Part shown: piece by piece, positions 10,200-23,600 of the stretch | Layout of the letters: every line of letters starts with the position of its first letter | Numbering within the stretch: position 1 is the first letter of the stretch | Origin: Primula veris | Lineage: Eukaryota > Streptophyta > Magnoliopsida > Ericales > Primulaceae | DNA length: 64,000 bases | Assembly (NCBI GenBank): GCA_963682055.1 | Contig: OY821750.1 | Coordinates: 30,574,402 to 30,638,401 of the forward strand | Direction: 5' to 3' | Made by a program: the position numbers and the translations under genes | The notes under the pieces: generated by a model | The model's input: the letters and a program-made list of their open reading frames with translations, nothing else | The model's database searches: none | Told to the model about the DNA's origin: nothing

Positions 10200-13100
10200 C
10201 ACAAGTAATTTGGACCCTCTTCTAGGGGACTGCCACGTGGAGGAGCCTTCGCCTTCAGACGAGATAAGGGAGGAGAGAGGAGATGAGGAGGCGGGGTCAG
10301 TTGCTTGTTGCCGGATTTGCCTCGAATGCGACGGAGAGGAAGGTTTGAAGCTTTGAGCTATTGTTTTATTTATTTATTATTATTATTGCTTGTTTTGTGA
10401 TGTTGAGTTGTTTTTTGGTTTCGTGATTAGGAACTACCAGTAGTAGGCTAAATGGGACTTTAGCACCGCATAATGAGAAAAAACCGATCTTTACTATGTA
10501 TCTTGAAAAAACTGATCTAATTTCGCCACTGAGTTTTGTACTGTCACGTTTCATTAGTTAGTATTTGAAAAATTGGAATTTTGTTGATCACTTGTCCCTT
10601 TAGGTTCTATTATATTGGGTTGTCATTGGATTTTTTATTTTAAGTTTCGTTGAGTCGTTCCTTAGAAAATTTGTTGATTATTTTGTCTCTTTAGGTTTTG
10701 TAATTTAGGTTTTGTTGGCTCGTTTTCCTATGTTGATTACTTTCGTCTCTTTAGGTTTTTCGGTCTGAAAAATCCAGAGGAAGCTGCAAATTATGATGAA
10801 AGCAAGTTAGTTAAGCTTAAAGCCATAAATGAGTGTTGAGGGTTGGTCAACGAGATTATTTTTCCACTGAATTATGCGGTGGGCTCTAAAAAGATTCAGC
10901 TGTTTTTGGAATATTTAGGTCTTAAGATTGGAATTTTCATGGTTCTAATAGTTGAGTAGTACTTGTTTAATTATCTTTGATCGTGTATGTTACATTTTTA
11001 ACTCGTTGCCTGAAAATAGCTTATAGTTAAAGTTTATACTACTTCACAAGAACTGCACTGCATATTATGATGACAGTGAGATATTTGCGCTTAAAACCCT
11101 ATTGAGTATCAAGTGTCGGCCAACTAGAGTAATTTTCCGTAACTAACTATGCATGGCTTGGACTACAACATTTAATTTTATGGGTGGGCTTTGATTCTTT
11201 AAAAAGATTCGGTTGTTTTGTGGAGTCGTTTAGTCCAAGTTTGGAACTTTGGAATGGGGAAGCTGAGTATTCCATTAAGTCTTATTATAGGCGACAATGT
11301 GATTGATAGATATGTAGAGATGGACTTATATGGTTTTGGTGGTTAGAGTGACAATCCAAGTCTAGTTCTTTCTAGATATTTTTTGCCTACTGTGGGAAGT
11401 TTAACTTCAGGATCCAAAGGTTTTCTAAGGAGAATTTGAGATATACATATTGTACTATACCCTCCTTACGAAATTAAGAAACGGGCATTGGAAGCTAAGT
11501 AATGACCAACAAACTTCTGACTTATGAAAATCTGGAATAGAGCATCTATGAGTATGGTGATTGTGATACGTGGTGAATAGCAAGTACTTCCTTTATATTC
11601 AGAAATTTAGGTAGTGAGTATGACAACCCGCGAGTTATATTTTGTAGATGCTACAGCCTAATGTTGTGAAATTAAGCAATAATAGGTCCGGAGAATATGT
11701 TAATAAGCGAGAAGTAAATACAAAAGGTTCAATGTTTTCTACTTTCTTATGAATGGAAACGGCAAATCATGTTTTTGAGCTAACAATCTTATGTTTTGGA
11801 AATTGCTTCCTTCCCTTTTTCTCGGACGTGTTTTCTCTCATTTGCTAAAGAGATCGAGCAACTTGAACGATCTGAAAATTTTGTTTCTTTTAGTTCGAAA
11901 TCCAAGTTTGCCTACGCATCATTTCCAGCAATGTATTTATCAAATGAGTTAAAGTATGATTTGAAATACCTAAGCTGAACATAGTTGTTGCAAAATAAGT
12001 CACTTATTGTACTTCCTTTTGGGTCCATTATATTTGAGAAACTGTGAAGGTAAATTGCTCTTAATACCCTGAAAATCTTGAAATTTAAAAATAGATCAAT
12101 GTTTCTGAAGTTATATTTTAGTACGATATAAGATAAAGAATATTGTGAAAAGACCTTATGTCTACTGTATTGAACTGATAAAAATATGAATACGAAAGAC
12201 ATAACCTTGAATTTTGTACACTCAATTTTACATAAATCAATGTAAAGTAAAACTAAATTGTGTAGTTAACTTTAAAGTATTCTAACTGAAAGGGACAAAA
12301 TTATAATCATAACTTGTCTCTAATTTTTTCAAGAGCTTGATCGGTTTGATGATTGTCGTTACAATATGTTGTACTCATGTTACTGGTTGCTGATTGCTAT
12401 TCCATTGTCAAATGATGTTAGATGATGAATTGATATCTCCGTGCATGTGCAAAGGCACTCAACAGTTTGTTCATCGTGCATGCCTTGATCATTGGCGGTC
12501 AGTAAAGGCAAGTATTAGAGTTTTTATTATTATATGTAGCACTATTTTCCTTTGCGAAAGCTGAATTTCAATTTTCACGTTATATTTGTGGTTAATTGTC
12601 CTTTGGTTTTATTTGCCAATAATAGGAAGGATTTGCTTTTTCTCATTGCACAACTTGCAAAGCTCAGTTTCATCTTCGAGTTCTTGACTTTGAAGACAAT
12701 ACCTGGCGAAAAATAAAGTTCAGACTTTTTGTGGCAAGAGATGTCGTCCTCGTCTTTTTGGCCGTACAAACAGTGAGTTACCCTTTGTTACTTTACGTAC
12801 ACCTTGTTTCCTCGATAAATCTTATGATGTGCTGAACTTTTAAACTGAAACTTTACATGTTACCCTTTGTTACTTTACGTACACCTTGTTTCCTTGATAA
12901 ATCTTATGATGTGCTGAACTTTTAAACTGAAAATTTACATGTACTTTGCATGTGTTCTGTGACTTCCGTCACATGATATGCTCGTCAAATACAGTTTTGC
13001 TCAAAAAATAGACAGTGTGCTAAAAACTAGAGTCAAGCCTTTCAGCAGTTAAGCTCAGATTATGTCGAATGGAAAATGTTTGTAATTGAAAAGTTAACCT

Positions 13101-15874
13101 GGTTTTGCAATGTAGCAGTTACTATTTTAAGGTAATTTAGTGGTTAAATATTCAAATAGAAGGAATACACTGAAATGCAAATAAATAGGAAATAAGCAAT
13201 TATTTTAATATACTGGAAGTATTAAGATGCTACAAGACGACCTTTTCTCTCTCCATGCCCTAATCGTTTCTTATCAACTCTTATACCACTGCCTTTAGGA
13301 ATAGTTCATCTCAAAGTTTAACATGGACCTTTGAGTTTTTACAATCTAAATTCCTCAAGAGTTTGGATTGCTTACAATTTAGCCACTGGACCCCTGAGAT
13401 CATAAATTGACCCAGACTTTTTCATTTTATTTTCATAAACTTCACATCCGTATTTTTTCCCTTCGTTTGTCCCAATATGGTCCTTACAGATAAGTGATCA
13501 GCAGTGTCTCTTGCCAATTGACATTCTCATGTTTCATTTTTTTCCGTGTTTCAGTTAATTGCTGCAATGGGTGGCTTTGCTTATGTTATGGACAAAGATG
13601 GGAGCTTCCGGAACTCATTCAATGATAGTTGGGATCGAATACTATCAAAGCATCCTATACCTTTCTACTACTGTATAGGTAAAAAAAATAAAAAATTATA
13701 CTTACCGGCAAAAAGAGTAATTTTTTATATTGTGAAGAATGAGGTAAAGCGGCATTATTCTCTGACAATCGGCAATTGCCTGGACAGTATCCACATATTT
13801 TATGTCCGAGGAGACAACCGAAGTGCGTCGTCATTGTAAAGTACTTAGGAGACTACAGAAGTGTTGATTGCTGGTTTGAGGTGCTTAACTGTAGATTCCG
13901 TGACCCTTTTCCATTGCATATCTTTTGTCTTGGATATAGCCTATTTTTTTAGTAGATAAAATCATATTTTCTGGGCTTAAGTGACAACGTCTGGTAAAAA
14001 ATAAAATGCTTATTAAATAGTTGTCTACAAACTCTCAAACACCTAGGATAAGATAGAATCAGTGGATAGATGCAAAAGCCAAAGCACTATAGTATTTAGG
14101 GAAATAGTATCATTTTCATCCCCCGCAGTTCTTTCCTCCTTTTTTATGTACTGCTAATTTATGATCAGTGTAATTGCTACATGGCCTCGAATTTGCAAAG
14201 TTTGCCTGAATTTCTTCAAGTATCAGTTGGAGACTTTATTTCTCTCTACATCTTTCTTATTTTAACCCTTATTCAGGACCGTTAGAAAACTAGAGGATAA
14301 ATCCCTCAAATTCATTTTGGCGTTGCTCGGGAGTTGGGACACTAACCACTTATTATCTGTCCTAAGCAGACAATTTTAGTTTTTTGTCACCCTAAACTAT
14401 TTACTGTGACTTCAAAAATGTTCACTGCTAGCTGAGGTGTTTTACTGTAGAATTCGTAGTATCTGTCTATTTCAATACATATTTATAGTAGTGTGTATGG
14501 CCTAATTTTAAATTCATATTCACTGGGCTTAGAGAGGTAAGGTAAAAAGTGTAAATTTAGAAAGCTGATCTATCTGGTCGTCTACAAACACCTTAGGCAG
14601 GAGATGGAATAAAGAGAAACATAGAGGATAGCGGAGAAAGCCAATCTTGTCATTACTCGGATTCTATGAAAATCTTCACTTCACTGTTAGTTGATTATAA
14701 GCTGAGTTACCTGTCACAATGATTTCCTTAATTTACCAGCACTCGAGCACATTGTAGTGGTGTCTCATTCTAACGCTAAATATAAACCCCACTACATGTG
14801 AGCGGGTGAATGACAGAAAAATTAGTAAAGACCGATATGACCCTGTCTCACAATATAGTGGCAGTTGTAGCGATTTGGTAGTATGAGTATAATTTTGCCT
14901 TAAATCATCTTCTGATTGCTTTTCTGATACCAAGATCTCCTAAATCAATTAAAATCTGACCTTGTCATTGCTACTCTACAGGTGTTGTGGCCTTTTTTGT
15001 GCTACTTGGATTTATCGGTCTCACAATACACTGCTCCTCTCTAAATAGCAGTGACCCGCGTGTAGCTGGCGGTCAAAATTTTCGAGACTGTTTTCCCGCA
15101 TCAATGGAAGCATTTTTTGCGTTGTTTCTCGTGTTTGTCGTAATTTTTGCTATACTCGGCATTGCTTATGGTTTCCTAGCTACCCCCATGGCTATTCAGA
15201 GGATATGGCAGAGACACTACCATATCCTCACCAAGCGCGAACTTACAAAGGTATAACTTAGTTCAAATGTCTGATGGGATCGTGTTTTTTTCTTTTTGGA
15301 TACCCCTTGCTTGATTCATCCTTATAAGCAAAAGCAGTTTTTAAAAAAAGCTTTTTTCAGAGTAATTGTACGACCAGAGTGGAGTGTATCAGGAAATAAT
15401 TAGACAGTAATTATTCATTGTTCAGACTTCAGTGAGACTGAAATTTTTATTGTAAACTGGAATTTGGGTATTTGATCTGGAAACTTCTTCACTGAGACTC
15501 CCATGTCAAGATTTAAACACGTAAAACGTGAAAGGGGATGACATATAGGTATCATGTATTTCTAAATAGAAATGTAAGCAAAATAATGTCAAAAAGAATT
15601 TTTCATATTGGAATAAAATAAAAAGTGAAGTGCTGGTTTTCCGGTAAAGCACTTGTTTATATTGGCTCCTTTGATTTCCTTGTCAATTTAGCAGGTTTTT
15701 GTTCTGCTATTGGTATGATATGTGTCTTCTTCGCTATCATCTTCCATTTTCTCCCTTAATTCTTTTTTATAATTTTTGTAGGAATATGTAGTAGAGGATC
15801 TCCATGGCACGTATGCCCCACCAAAACTGAATCCGGAGCATGAGGGCCGTCTTAAAATGCTTAAACTTTTGTAA
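10153..15874 (+). CDS. RING-CH (RINGv/MARCH-type) membrane E3 ubiquitin ligase, copy C (shortened loop)
   Basis: Six exons: 10153-10342, 12422-12507, 12626-12772, 13555-13678, 14982-15250, 15782-15874. They join in frame to 302 residues. The RING-CH finger (CCRIC, CMCKG, FVHRACLDHW, HCTTC) is intact, and intron 2 again uses GC-AG ends. Exon 5 is 18 bp shorter than in A and B: the loop AGCQNCCYGWGILDCF has become AGGQNFRDCF, losing six residues and three of the loop's four cysteines (only the final DC remains). Nearby C/F and T/P changes (MEAFFALF, LATPMAI) alter further conserved positions. One Glu codon is missing from exon 1 (EERGDEE versus EEREGDEE). The open frame suggests an active gene, but the membrane region is divergent. 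The tail reads DLHGTYAPPKLNPEHEGRLKMLKLL across exon 6. Confidence 0.92.
10644..12010. other. 1.37-kb segment in intron 1 of copy C, absent from copy B
   Basis: Copy B reads straight from TTTTATTTTAA to CTTCCTTTTGGGTCC (around 3744). In copy C these are about 1.37 kb apart. The left 120 bp repeat a motif like TTGTTGAT...GTCTCTTTAGGTTTT that is also present just before the segment. I see no terminal inverted repeats, target duplication or recognisable coding sequence. It may be original intron DNA lost from B rather than an insertion into C. Confidence 0.75.
12777..12943 (+). repeat. 82-bp tandem duplication at the start of RINGv intron 3 (copy C)
   Basis: Two direct copies start at 12777 and 12859, matching the duplication in copy B. 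Confidence 0.9.
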
Positions 15875-17630
15875 TAAACAACGACATGAAGTACTTCCAA
15901 TGATTGTTTGGATAACTGCTTTGACTTATAAAAGGTTAAGAAGGCATGTACTTGTCTTTGTATCTATAACTTGTTAGAGTAAATCCCGTTTACTTATAAG
16001 GGTGAAGGCAAATACTTATTTCCCTCTGTAATTATCGAACGGAAGTGATGCATTTACATGCTGTTGTATCAAACTTGAAAGCAGACATAATTTATCTTCA
16101 CCGGAACTTCTTGATGTACTGATGGACAGATCCCTATATTTATAGCATTCTGTTAAATCTATGTTTACATGACAAGAATGATTAGGCACATTCGCCTTTC
16201 AGATGTTTTATAATCTAAATTGAATAATATATAAAGTATTTTCATGAGAGTTCACCAAGGCAAAATTACTTATTAGTTACTGCATACAAATAAATTTGCT
16301 CATTATTCATCAGCATGTGTAACTAGAATAAATGCATAACAAAGAAAGAGTTGGAAACTTAATAGAGCAAATGTTTTGCAGATGTTCTGAAGGGTCTAAT
16401 TTTTTTCATGGGAACAAATCGGTTTTTGAAGATTCAAAACCCGCCTTGAAAGCCTTTTGAGACGCTTGTTTCAGTGGTAATAAAAGTGTTCTCTATGTGG
16501 GTATTGCAAAAGGTCCGAAGGCGGTTTACAAGCGTCTCAAATAAAAAAAGCACTTTTTCATGTACTTTCATGAAATGGCATGATACTATTAAAGTTGTAA
16601 ATAAAGCGAAACGAAACAAGCCGATCATGGCTCTGTTCATGTTCATGAAATGAAACACTTGTTCATGTTCATTTAAATACAAATGAACATTTGACGAATA
16701 TGAACCGAAGGTTTGATGATCCGAATACGAGTTGTTCGTGAACATCTCTTTTTATTAATTTAAAACATTTAATAATTAAAAAAAATAGTTTTTTTCTTTA
16801 TTTTTATAATATATTATAAATTTATCATTTATTATTATATTGTTTACTATGATAAAGTTGTCTATAAATAAATAAAACTTAGTTAATTAATTTATTTGAC
16901 ATTACAACATAATATTTTCTTAGTTTTAAGTTTATACATTCTATTAATGTATAAATTCTTTTTTACATCCGTATAATTAATTACTTTAACGAGTCGAGCA
17001 GTTAACAATAAAATCGGTAACTGTATTTATAGTATGATGATATAAATTATTTTAATAAGTTTGAAATAATTCAAACATATCATTAATATTATCATAGTAT
17101 AAATAAGTTTATTAATTTGTAGTGATACTAGCTAGTTTTTGTTACATGGTTAATAAATTTAGTTTTTTAATTATCAAACTTTATATATGGTTACACGAAC
17201 ACGAGTTTAGACGAAATGAACATAGTCATGTTCATATTCAGTTCAATTAACAGACGAACGCTATATTCTTGTTCATTATCATGTTCGTTTATAAATGAAC
17301 GAACATGAACCGAAATTTAGCCGAGCCGAACACGAACAATTTCATGAACGCTCATCTCATTTAGAGCCCTGGATAGTATAATAGAATGGTTTGATTACTA
17401 GAAAAGCTCAAAGCATAATCATATATAAAAACAAATTGGCTAGAACTCGAAATGTCTTGTTATATGATGAAAAAAAAGTTACATCCGAAGTTGAAAAAAG
17501 GCATAAGTATCTTCTTATCTTCCTCTAATTTCATTTCTTCACTTCCTCAACATATGAAAAATCATTTTAAAAATATCAATGTATCAAAAAAATTATTGAT
17601 AGTGGTTAACGCATCACTTTCACTAGGACG
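15875..17630. other. 3' flank of copy C, with a C-specific segment and an old GTTCATG-rich element
   Basis: Up to 16095 it matches the flanks of A and B. Positions 16096-16827 (732 bp) are unique to C. Homology to A and B resumes at 16828 and runs to 17630. Within about 16629-17369 lies AT-rich DNA bounded by GTTCATGTTCATGAAATG-like motifs on one side and their inverted counterpart on the other (GGCTCT near 16629, AGAGCC near 17363). This looks like an old non-autonomous element. In A and B only its right part survives. No gene is seen. The short open frame at 17452-17700 has no support. Confidence 0.55.
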
Positions 17631-17686
17631 GTCAAAACCAAAGGCAAAACTTCCCTCAAACAAAGATAAACAAACAACAAAGCTTG

Positions 17687-20600
17687 TTACAAGGACTTGA
17701 AACTATTCAAGTAATCATCTTTAACAAAAATAAGATGGTCACCATCTCTTACAAGGCCTATTTCGTCGATTTCGGCCCCGTCTTTCGTTACTACTTTAGT
17801 TGGCAAAAACCCATACTTTTTAGCACAAATCTCGTGTAACTCTTTAAAGCTTTTCGGTAGCGAAATAAGCTTCATGTTACTTTTTCCAGGGTAACTAACA
17901 ATAACCCTGAAATTATACTCATTCCTCACCTCCGTATTTTCTATACTCGGATCATTCGACAAAACAAAGTCATTTTTATTCCCACTATTAACCGCTGACA
18001 TAACCCCAAACAGCGAATTATGAAAACTACTTGCTTTTCTTCGCGACTTCCGAGAAAATGACCCGTTGATGTTAACCGGACAAATCGCAGGTTCGCTCTT
18101 AAATCTTCCTAGAAATCTAGTTTCTTTCCGATTCTCTGCTATGGAAATTACTGTTTCATCCTTCCCCTCTACCATGGACTGAAAAATTACCATAATGTCC
18201 TCGTGTCCCTGTTGTTCGGCCAAATTCTTTGGTGTCCAACCAAGACCATCGACTGTATCTATATCAGCCCCATTCTGTAACAAGAATTTAACTATTTCTA
18301 TGTTATTTTCGCAAACCGCTAAGTGTAGGGCTGTTGATCCATTGTTCCTTGCGAGAGTAATATCTCCTCCGTATCGAAGAATGGTTTTAAGCAAATCAAG
18401 GTTGTTTTGTTCTGCGGCAAAACAAGCGAATTGTGCCACGTCACCTGAAGATATGGTGGCACCATTATCTTGTAGTAGTTTTGCAATTTGTTCATGACCA
18501 TTTGCAATAGCCTCCCATAAGGGTACAATGCCCTCAGAATCTGTATTTATGTTACACAGTTAAACATTTAGAAAGGACACTATAAAAGCCATAAATTAGC
18601 TAAGAAACGAAAGAATCCGTCATACTTTATGAGAAAAACTGTTATTTAAATATAAATTTCAACAAGTTAACAATTAAGAAACTAAGATTAGAAAATGTAT
18701 CATGCATGTATAATTAGGTCAAGAACATGTTTAAGTATACCTCTACTATTAGGGTTTGCTCCATAATCTAGCAGGAGAAGCACAGAATTCTCACTCCCTT
18801 TAGATGCTGCTATGTGCTGATTTTACACACAAAAAACGCACAGTGAGAACAGCTAAATTTTTAATTCAGAAATTTTTAAAACCGAAAACAAAAAACAAAA
18901 ATGTAATATACTGACCAATGCAGTCCTCCCGTTATTGTCTGATTCGTTAGGGTCCAAACCCTGAGTTAACAACTTATTTAGCAGCAAATCGTCGCCTCTT
19001 AGAGTAGCAAAGCAAAGACTAAGAGGTAAATCCATTCTACCACGAGCAAGCATTTTCTCGGTCTCGATCAAAACACCTTCCATCATTGGATCCCCCATTT
19101 CTTTTAAATGCTGCCACCGCAAATGCAATTCATTTATTAGAAAGAATAAACATCTAGAACTACATAGCTGTCAAATTTATTATAGGTACTGACCTGAAGG
19201 AGATTGTTCATGATTATAGTCCCATCTCCAACATTGGCTTGAATGATATTCAAGAAAGTTGTACGATTCATACGTAGCAATTGACTTAATCGCTTGGTTC
19301 TAATAGTAAATAGCTGTGGCCGATAACAAAGTACACCAATCTCACCAAACAAATCACCATTCTTAGCCTCTCCGACAATCTGTCACATAAGACACAACTT
19401 CTATCACTATTTGGAATTTTTTTCCAGCTTTAATATTAGGCAACAATTTTTCCTTTCTTGAAGGAAAATATTTCCGTAACTCTGTTAAGTTTATATAAAT
19501 GACTTGCCTGCTCAGCTCCATTTTTTCGTACCACGAGATCCTGCAATATAATTCACGATTAGAATCCATTTTTAGCACATAGAGGGGACTGTTTGGCTCT
19601 AACTTTGAAGTAAAAAAATCCAGTTATTTGCGATTTGAGAATAAAAGAGGTTCTCCTGGTCTAAAACTTCTAACTTTCCAGGTGAAAATTAAAGCAAAAT
19701 GCTCAGTTTTGAAACTGGTCGACCAAATATGCTGCAACTTATAAACAAATAAAGTGATCTTAAAATATGCAAGCAAATAACTCCTAGATTACCCCAAAAG
19801 AGTTTTAATAGCTGAAAATTTGAATAACCACTATCAAAAGAGGAAATTCAAATATTACCACAGCTCCAGTAACTAGGATGTAAAAATCAGTTGGAGCTTC
19901 GTTTTGCAATATCACATCTTCTTTAGGAGGAAAATACTCAGCTTTCATCTCCGAGACCTTAAAAATAAATGCCCAAGAATAAGAAGAACCATGTTAAAGA
20001 GTAACTAAAGGTAACAAATTACAGCGCAAGTTCATAGGTAGTTACCAATTGAAATAGCAAATCGTTAGACACTCCGCGAAACAAGTACACTTTATCCAAT
20101 AGAGAATAAAATAGAAAATGTGATATGCTCGACCGGATAGCTTTTGGAAGAGAATCTAGAGTCTCCTTCTGTTGTAGCCCCTCAGAGTCGGTTCTAAATT
20201 TCAATGACAAATGTGATAGCATTTGATCTTGTAGTCGAAGTGGCAAGCGATTCCTTCGTGCAAAATTTGATGCTGCTTGAATCGCATCTCTCTATTTATG
20301 CAATATAAAAAAAAATCTATCACCAATTAAATAAACAAACAAAAAGTATGATTTTTTTCATTATTGCACGTATTTGAGTGTTACTGTATTAATATGATTG
20401 AATTGTGTCAACTAATAACTTGAGTTTTTTGTAAAAATGACAAAATGTTCCTTTATCCGAAGATTTCATGCTGCTTGAAGTATTATCGCTTATACTTAAG
20501 ATGTAGCATGTGACTTTTGAGGGAGTGTTGGAATATAGGTCTAGGCCTTCTTTAGTTGCCGTTTATAAGCTCAGTTTTCGCACTGAGTTTTTTCTCAAAA

Positions 20601-23600
20601 GCTGGACTGCTTTTTGTTGACTAATTTTAAAAGTTGGCTTTTCTGAGTTTTTAGCTTGAAAAGAAGTCTTGAGCTGAATGAAGCCATCTCCTTTGTACAC
20701 CTCTAAAACGTCCAGCATATTTGCTTTAAAACTTCAACCAAACAAGTATGCATTTACTATAATAACTGTGTTTTTAGAAAATCTGGCTGAATTTAACCGT
20801 CTATTAATTATGACTTACAAATTCTCTAGTTTTACCGGTGCCATGAACAACCAAGTTGGTCATATTTCCAATGAGATACGCAGTCAATCCGAGGTTGAAT
20901 AGCATGTAGAATATATCAAAAATCATTTCCCTTGTATTTTGGGCATGTAAATCACCGTATCCAACGGTAGATAGCGTAGTGATCGACCAATATATCGACG
21001 TTACGTATCTAATCCTTAAGCTTTGATGAAGAAAATCATCCATAGAGGCTCCAATCCATGTCTTTTTCGGGTCCCGGTAACGTGCTGCGAGAAGATAATA
21101 GAAGCAACCGGCACAATGAACTGCGAATAAAGTGACCTAAAGTGGAAAAAAGAAAATTTTCATTATAAAAATTAATCAACATTTTGATCACTGTATTTAC
21201 TCCAAATTTGGATTTTGCAACAGTATTCTTTGTTATGGAGACTAGATTATGATTACTAGTGTGACAATTTTTTCCATATACCATTCTTGTCAATTCTTAG
21301 GAAAAGATTGAATTCTCGTAACACTACTCATTGTTTTAAGACTATACGTTGATATGCTTTACCCATTCTTGCTTATTTTCAATCCACAATGAAGTTCTTA
21401 TAAACTTTTCATTCGCTAAAGACTATATATTAGGATTTCAGTACTAGTGTAACGAAGTTCCGCACACCATTTCTCACTATTTTTAGGCCTTGTGAAACTT
21501 GGATAGATTTCATTGATTTAAATACTTACACATATAAGCTTTGCACATCGAACCCAAAAATAGTTGAAGTTCCTATCCTTCTCCAATCTGTGATGATGAA
21601 CAATAAAGAAAAGGAAGAGAAATTTAAAGAATTAGTAGCTAGCATTATCATCACCAACATGATTTACAAAGGATAAACAAACTTACAGGTTAGTTACAAT
21701 TTGTACAATAATGTATCATGAGATTTAATTTTTGTAGACCAATCTACAAAAGTAGCAATTTGTAACTTATAATACGTTTCTCGTTGATTTGGTACACCTC
21801 GTGCACAAATAGAAAAAAGTTAACATAGATTCGGTTACAGTATAGATGCTTCATAAACTCTTCTGTTCTGTCGTTTTTTTCTAATTAATTAAGTACACTA
21901 GTCCAACACCTTTGTAGCTGTATAAGTACCAAACCAAAGGATTTTCTTAATATAGTTTCCGATAAGAGTAATAAAAATGTTAGGTTGGGAATGATTGTAG
22001 ATTGGTATAAAAAACGAAATCACGTGACAGTTCATTAGCGTGCAAAACTGCAATTAACCCGACTATTACATTAAACAATGCATTTTTACCTTTCAAATAG
22101 GTCACTAACTCTGCGCAAACGCCAAAGACGAAGCATATTGAACAAGCCATATGATCGAAAAGATGACGGGGTTATTTTTCTTGCGAGCTCAGATGGGATA
22201 GTAGATATAACATCAAGAGCCAACCAAGATCTAGTGTATCTCCAACCTATTCTCTTCCTATTATCGATGAGTAAATAGGTGGATTTGTCAAGGTAAGCTA
22301 CAAAAAATGTTAATATGATGTCAATGGCAAAAAACCCATTGACAACATTGTCGGCTATGGCTAGCGGCCCCTCTGGTTTTTTAAGGAACCCAAATTCAAA
22401 CGGTGACACCCAAGCAGTGTAAATGACTAAAATGACGAGAAACGTCTCCCATGCCCTGTACAATTTAGTTTTTATCAAGAAAAAATTTAAACTTTGTACC
22501 GAGAGATGATAAAACTGCCATTTTTCAAATTTTCAAAACCGTCATCTGGCTCTTAAGCAGCTAGAAATGCTTGCCTAAGTATTAAAGCACAAGCTCAATA
22601 AATAACTATGGATAATGATTCTAAAGTGTAGCAATTTCACAAGAGATTCAGATACTCATTATAATTTGATGTCGAAACTGTTAACTAAGCTTCCTATTTC
22701 AGAACTACTGTATTATTGTTCTAACATGCTGTTTTTACATGAGTAATAGTATCACACATACTAGTATACTACTACTTTTATTGTACTATTTAGAATATTC
22801 CCCATACTCATTGTTTTTCATTCTAACCAAACTGTTCAATGGGAACAAGTCATATGCATATACCTCAAAAGCGCTTTCCAAAAGTCCAAACAAAGTCCAC
22901 ATATTTAACACTAGCGTACATGCCCCACGTGATACGTTGTGTAACGTGTAACCGAGTTACGTGATAAAAACAATTTTTATAATTGAATCTATTATGAAAT
23001 GGCACAAAATACAGCAAAAAGTTTATGAAAGAAAAAATTACCAAGCTAAATGTGGTGTTATGACGTGGTTGTAGTCAGTGTCGTTTTTCCCAACCCTCTC
23101 TCTTCTCTTTTATCAATTTCAATTTTTCTCTATTTTTACAGTTTTTTTAGAATATAGGATTAGTATTCGTGCACAGTTTTTTGAGGCAGTTAAATTTTTT
23201 TATAGGCAGTTTCTTTTATTTCTTCTCTTTCCCTAATATGTAATTTTTCAAACTGTGTCAATGTTTTTTTATAAATAATTGTTTAAATACTTCATAAACC
23301 CTTTTCAGATAAATAATGAGGAATTTGTAGTGTCCTGTTTGGACTATATCATACTTATGTAAAAACCAAAAACACACGTGCTTTAACCAAATTTGACATT
23401 TGCAGTAAAAGGGAGAAAATATTTAATTTGAAGTCAATAATAGACCTTTATGGTACTCAACTAAAGAAAAAAAGTAATCACTTTTAGGTGCATTTTTTTT
23501 TTGTTTTTTGAAATGACTTTTAGGTGCATGTTTAAAAAGACAACATCTTGAATACTACAGTACAGTATATTCCTATTTTATTCCTAGTATAAAAGATTCA

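Larger units (their letters stand above)
1..17630 (+). repeat. Tandem segmental duplication array of a RINGv gene (2 complete units plus the tail of a third)
   Basis: Three direct copies of a roughly 7-kb unit lie head to tail. Copy A is present only as its tail (1-2825), unit B is 2826-9782 (6,957 bp) and unit C is 9783-17630 (7,848 bp). The junctions are visible because every unit ends in the same stretch (around 2640-2825, 9600-9782, 17450-17630) finishing in CTAGGACG. After it A and B run into the next unit's 5' region, while C runs into the 3' flank of the K+ channel gene. A and B match with a constant offset of 6,959 bp through both last exons and differ by only scattered single bases. 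C differs from B by many substitutions and several large indels, so the A/B split is inferred to be the younger event. Confidence 0.93.

Noticed and set aside
16457..16540. Inverted pair GAGACGCTTGT / ACAAGCGTCTC near the C-specific segment
   Set aside because: Only about 11-14 bp per arm, with no target duplication or second copy seen. It may be chance.
16434..16745. 103-aa minus-strand ORF
   Set aside because: It falls in the GTTCATG-rich repeat element; the translation is a by-product of the repeat motifs.
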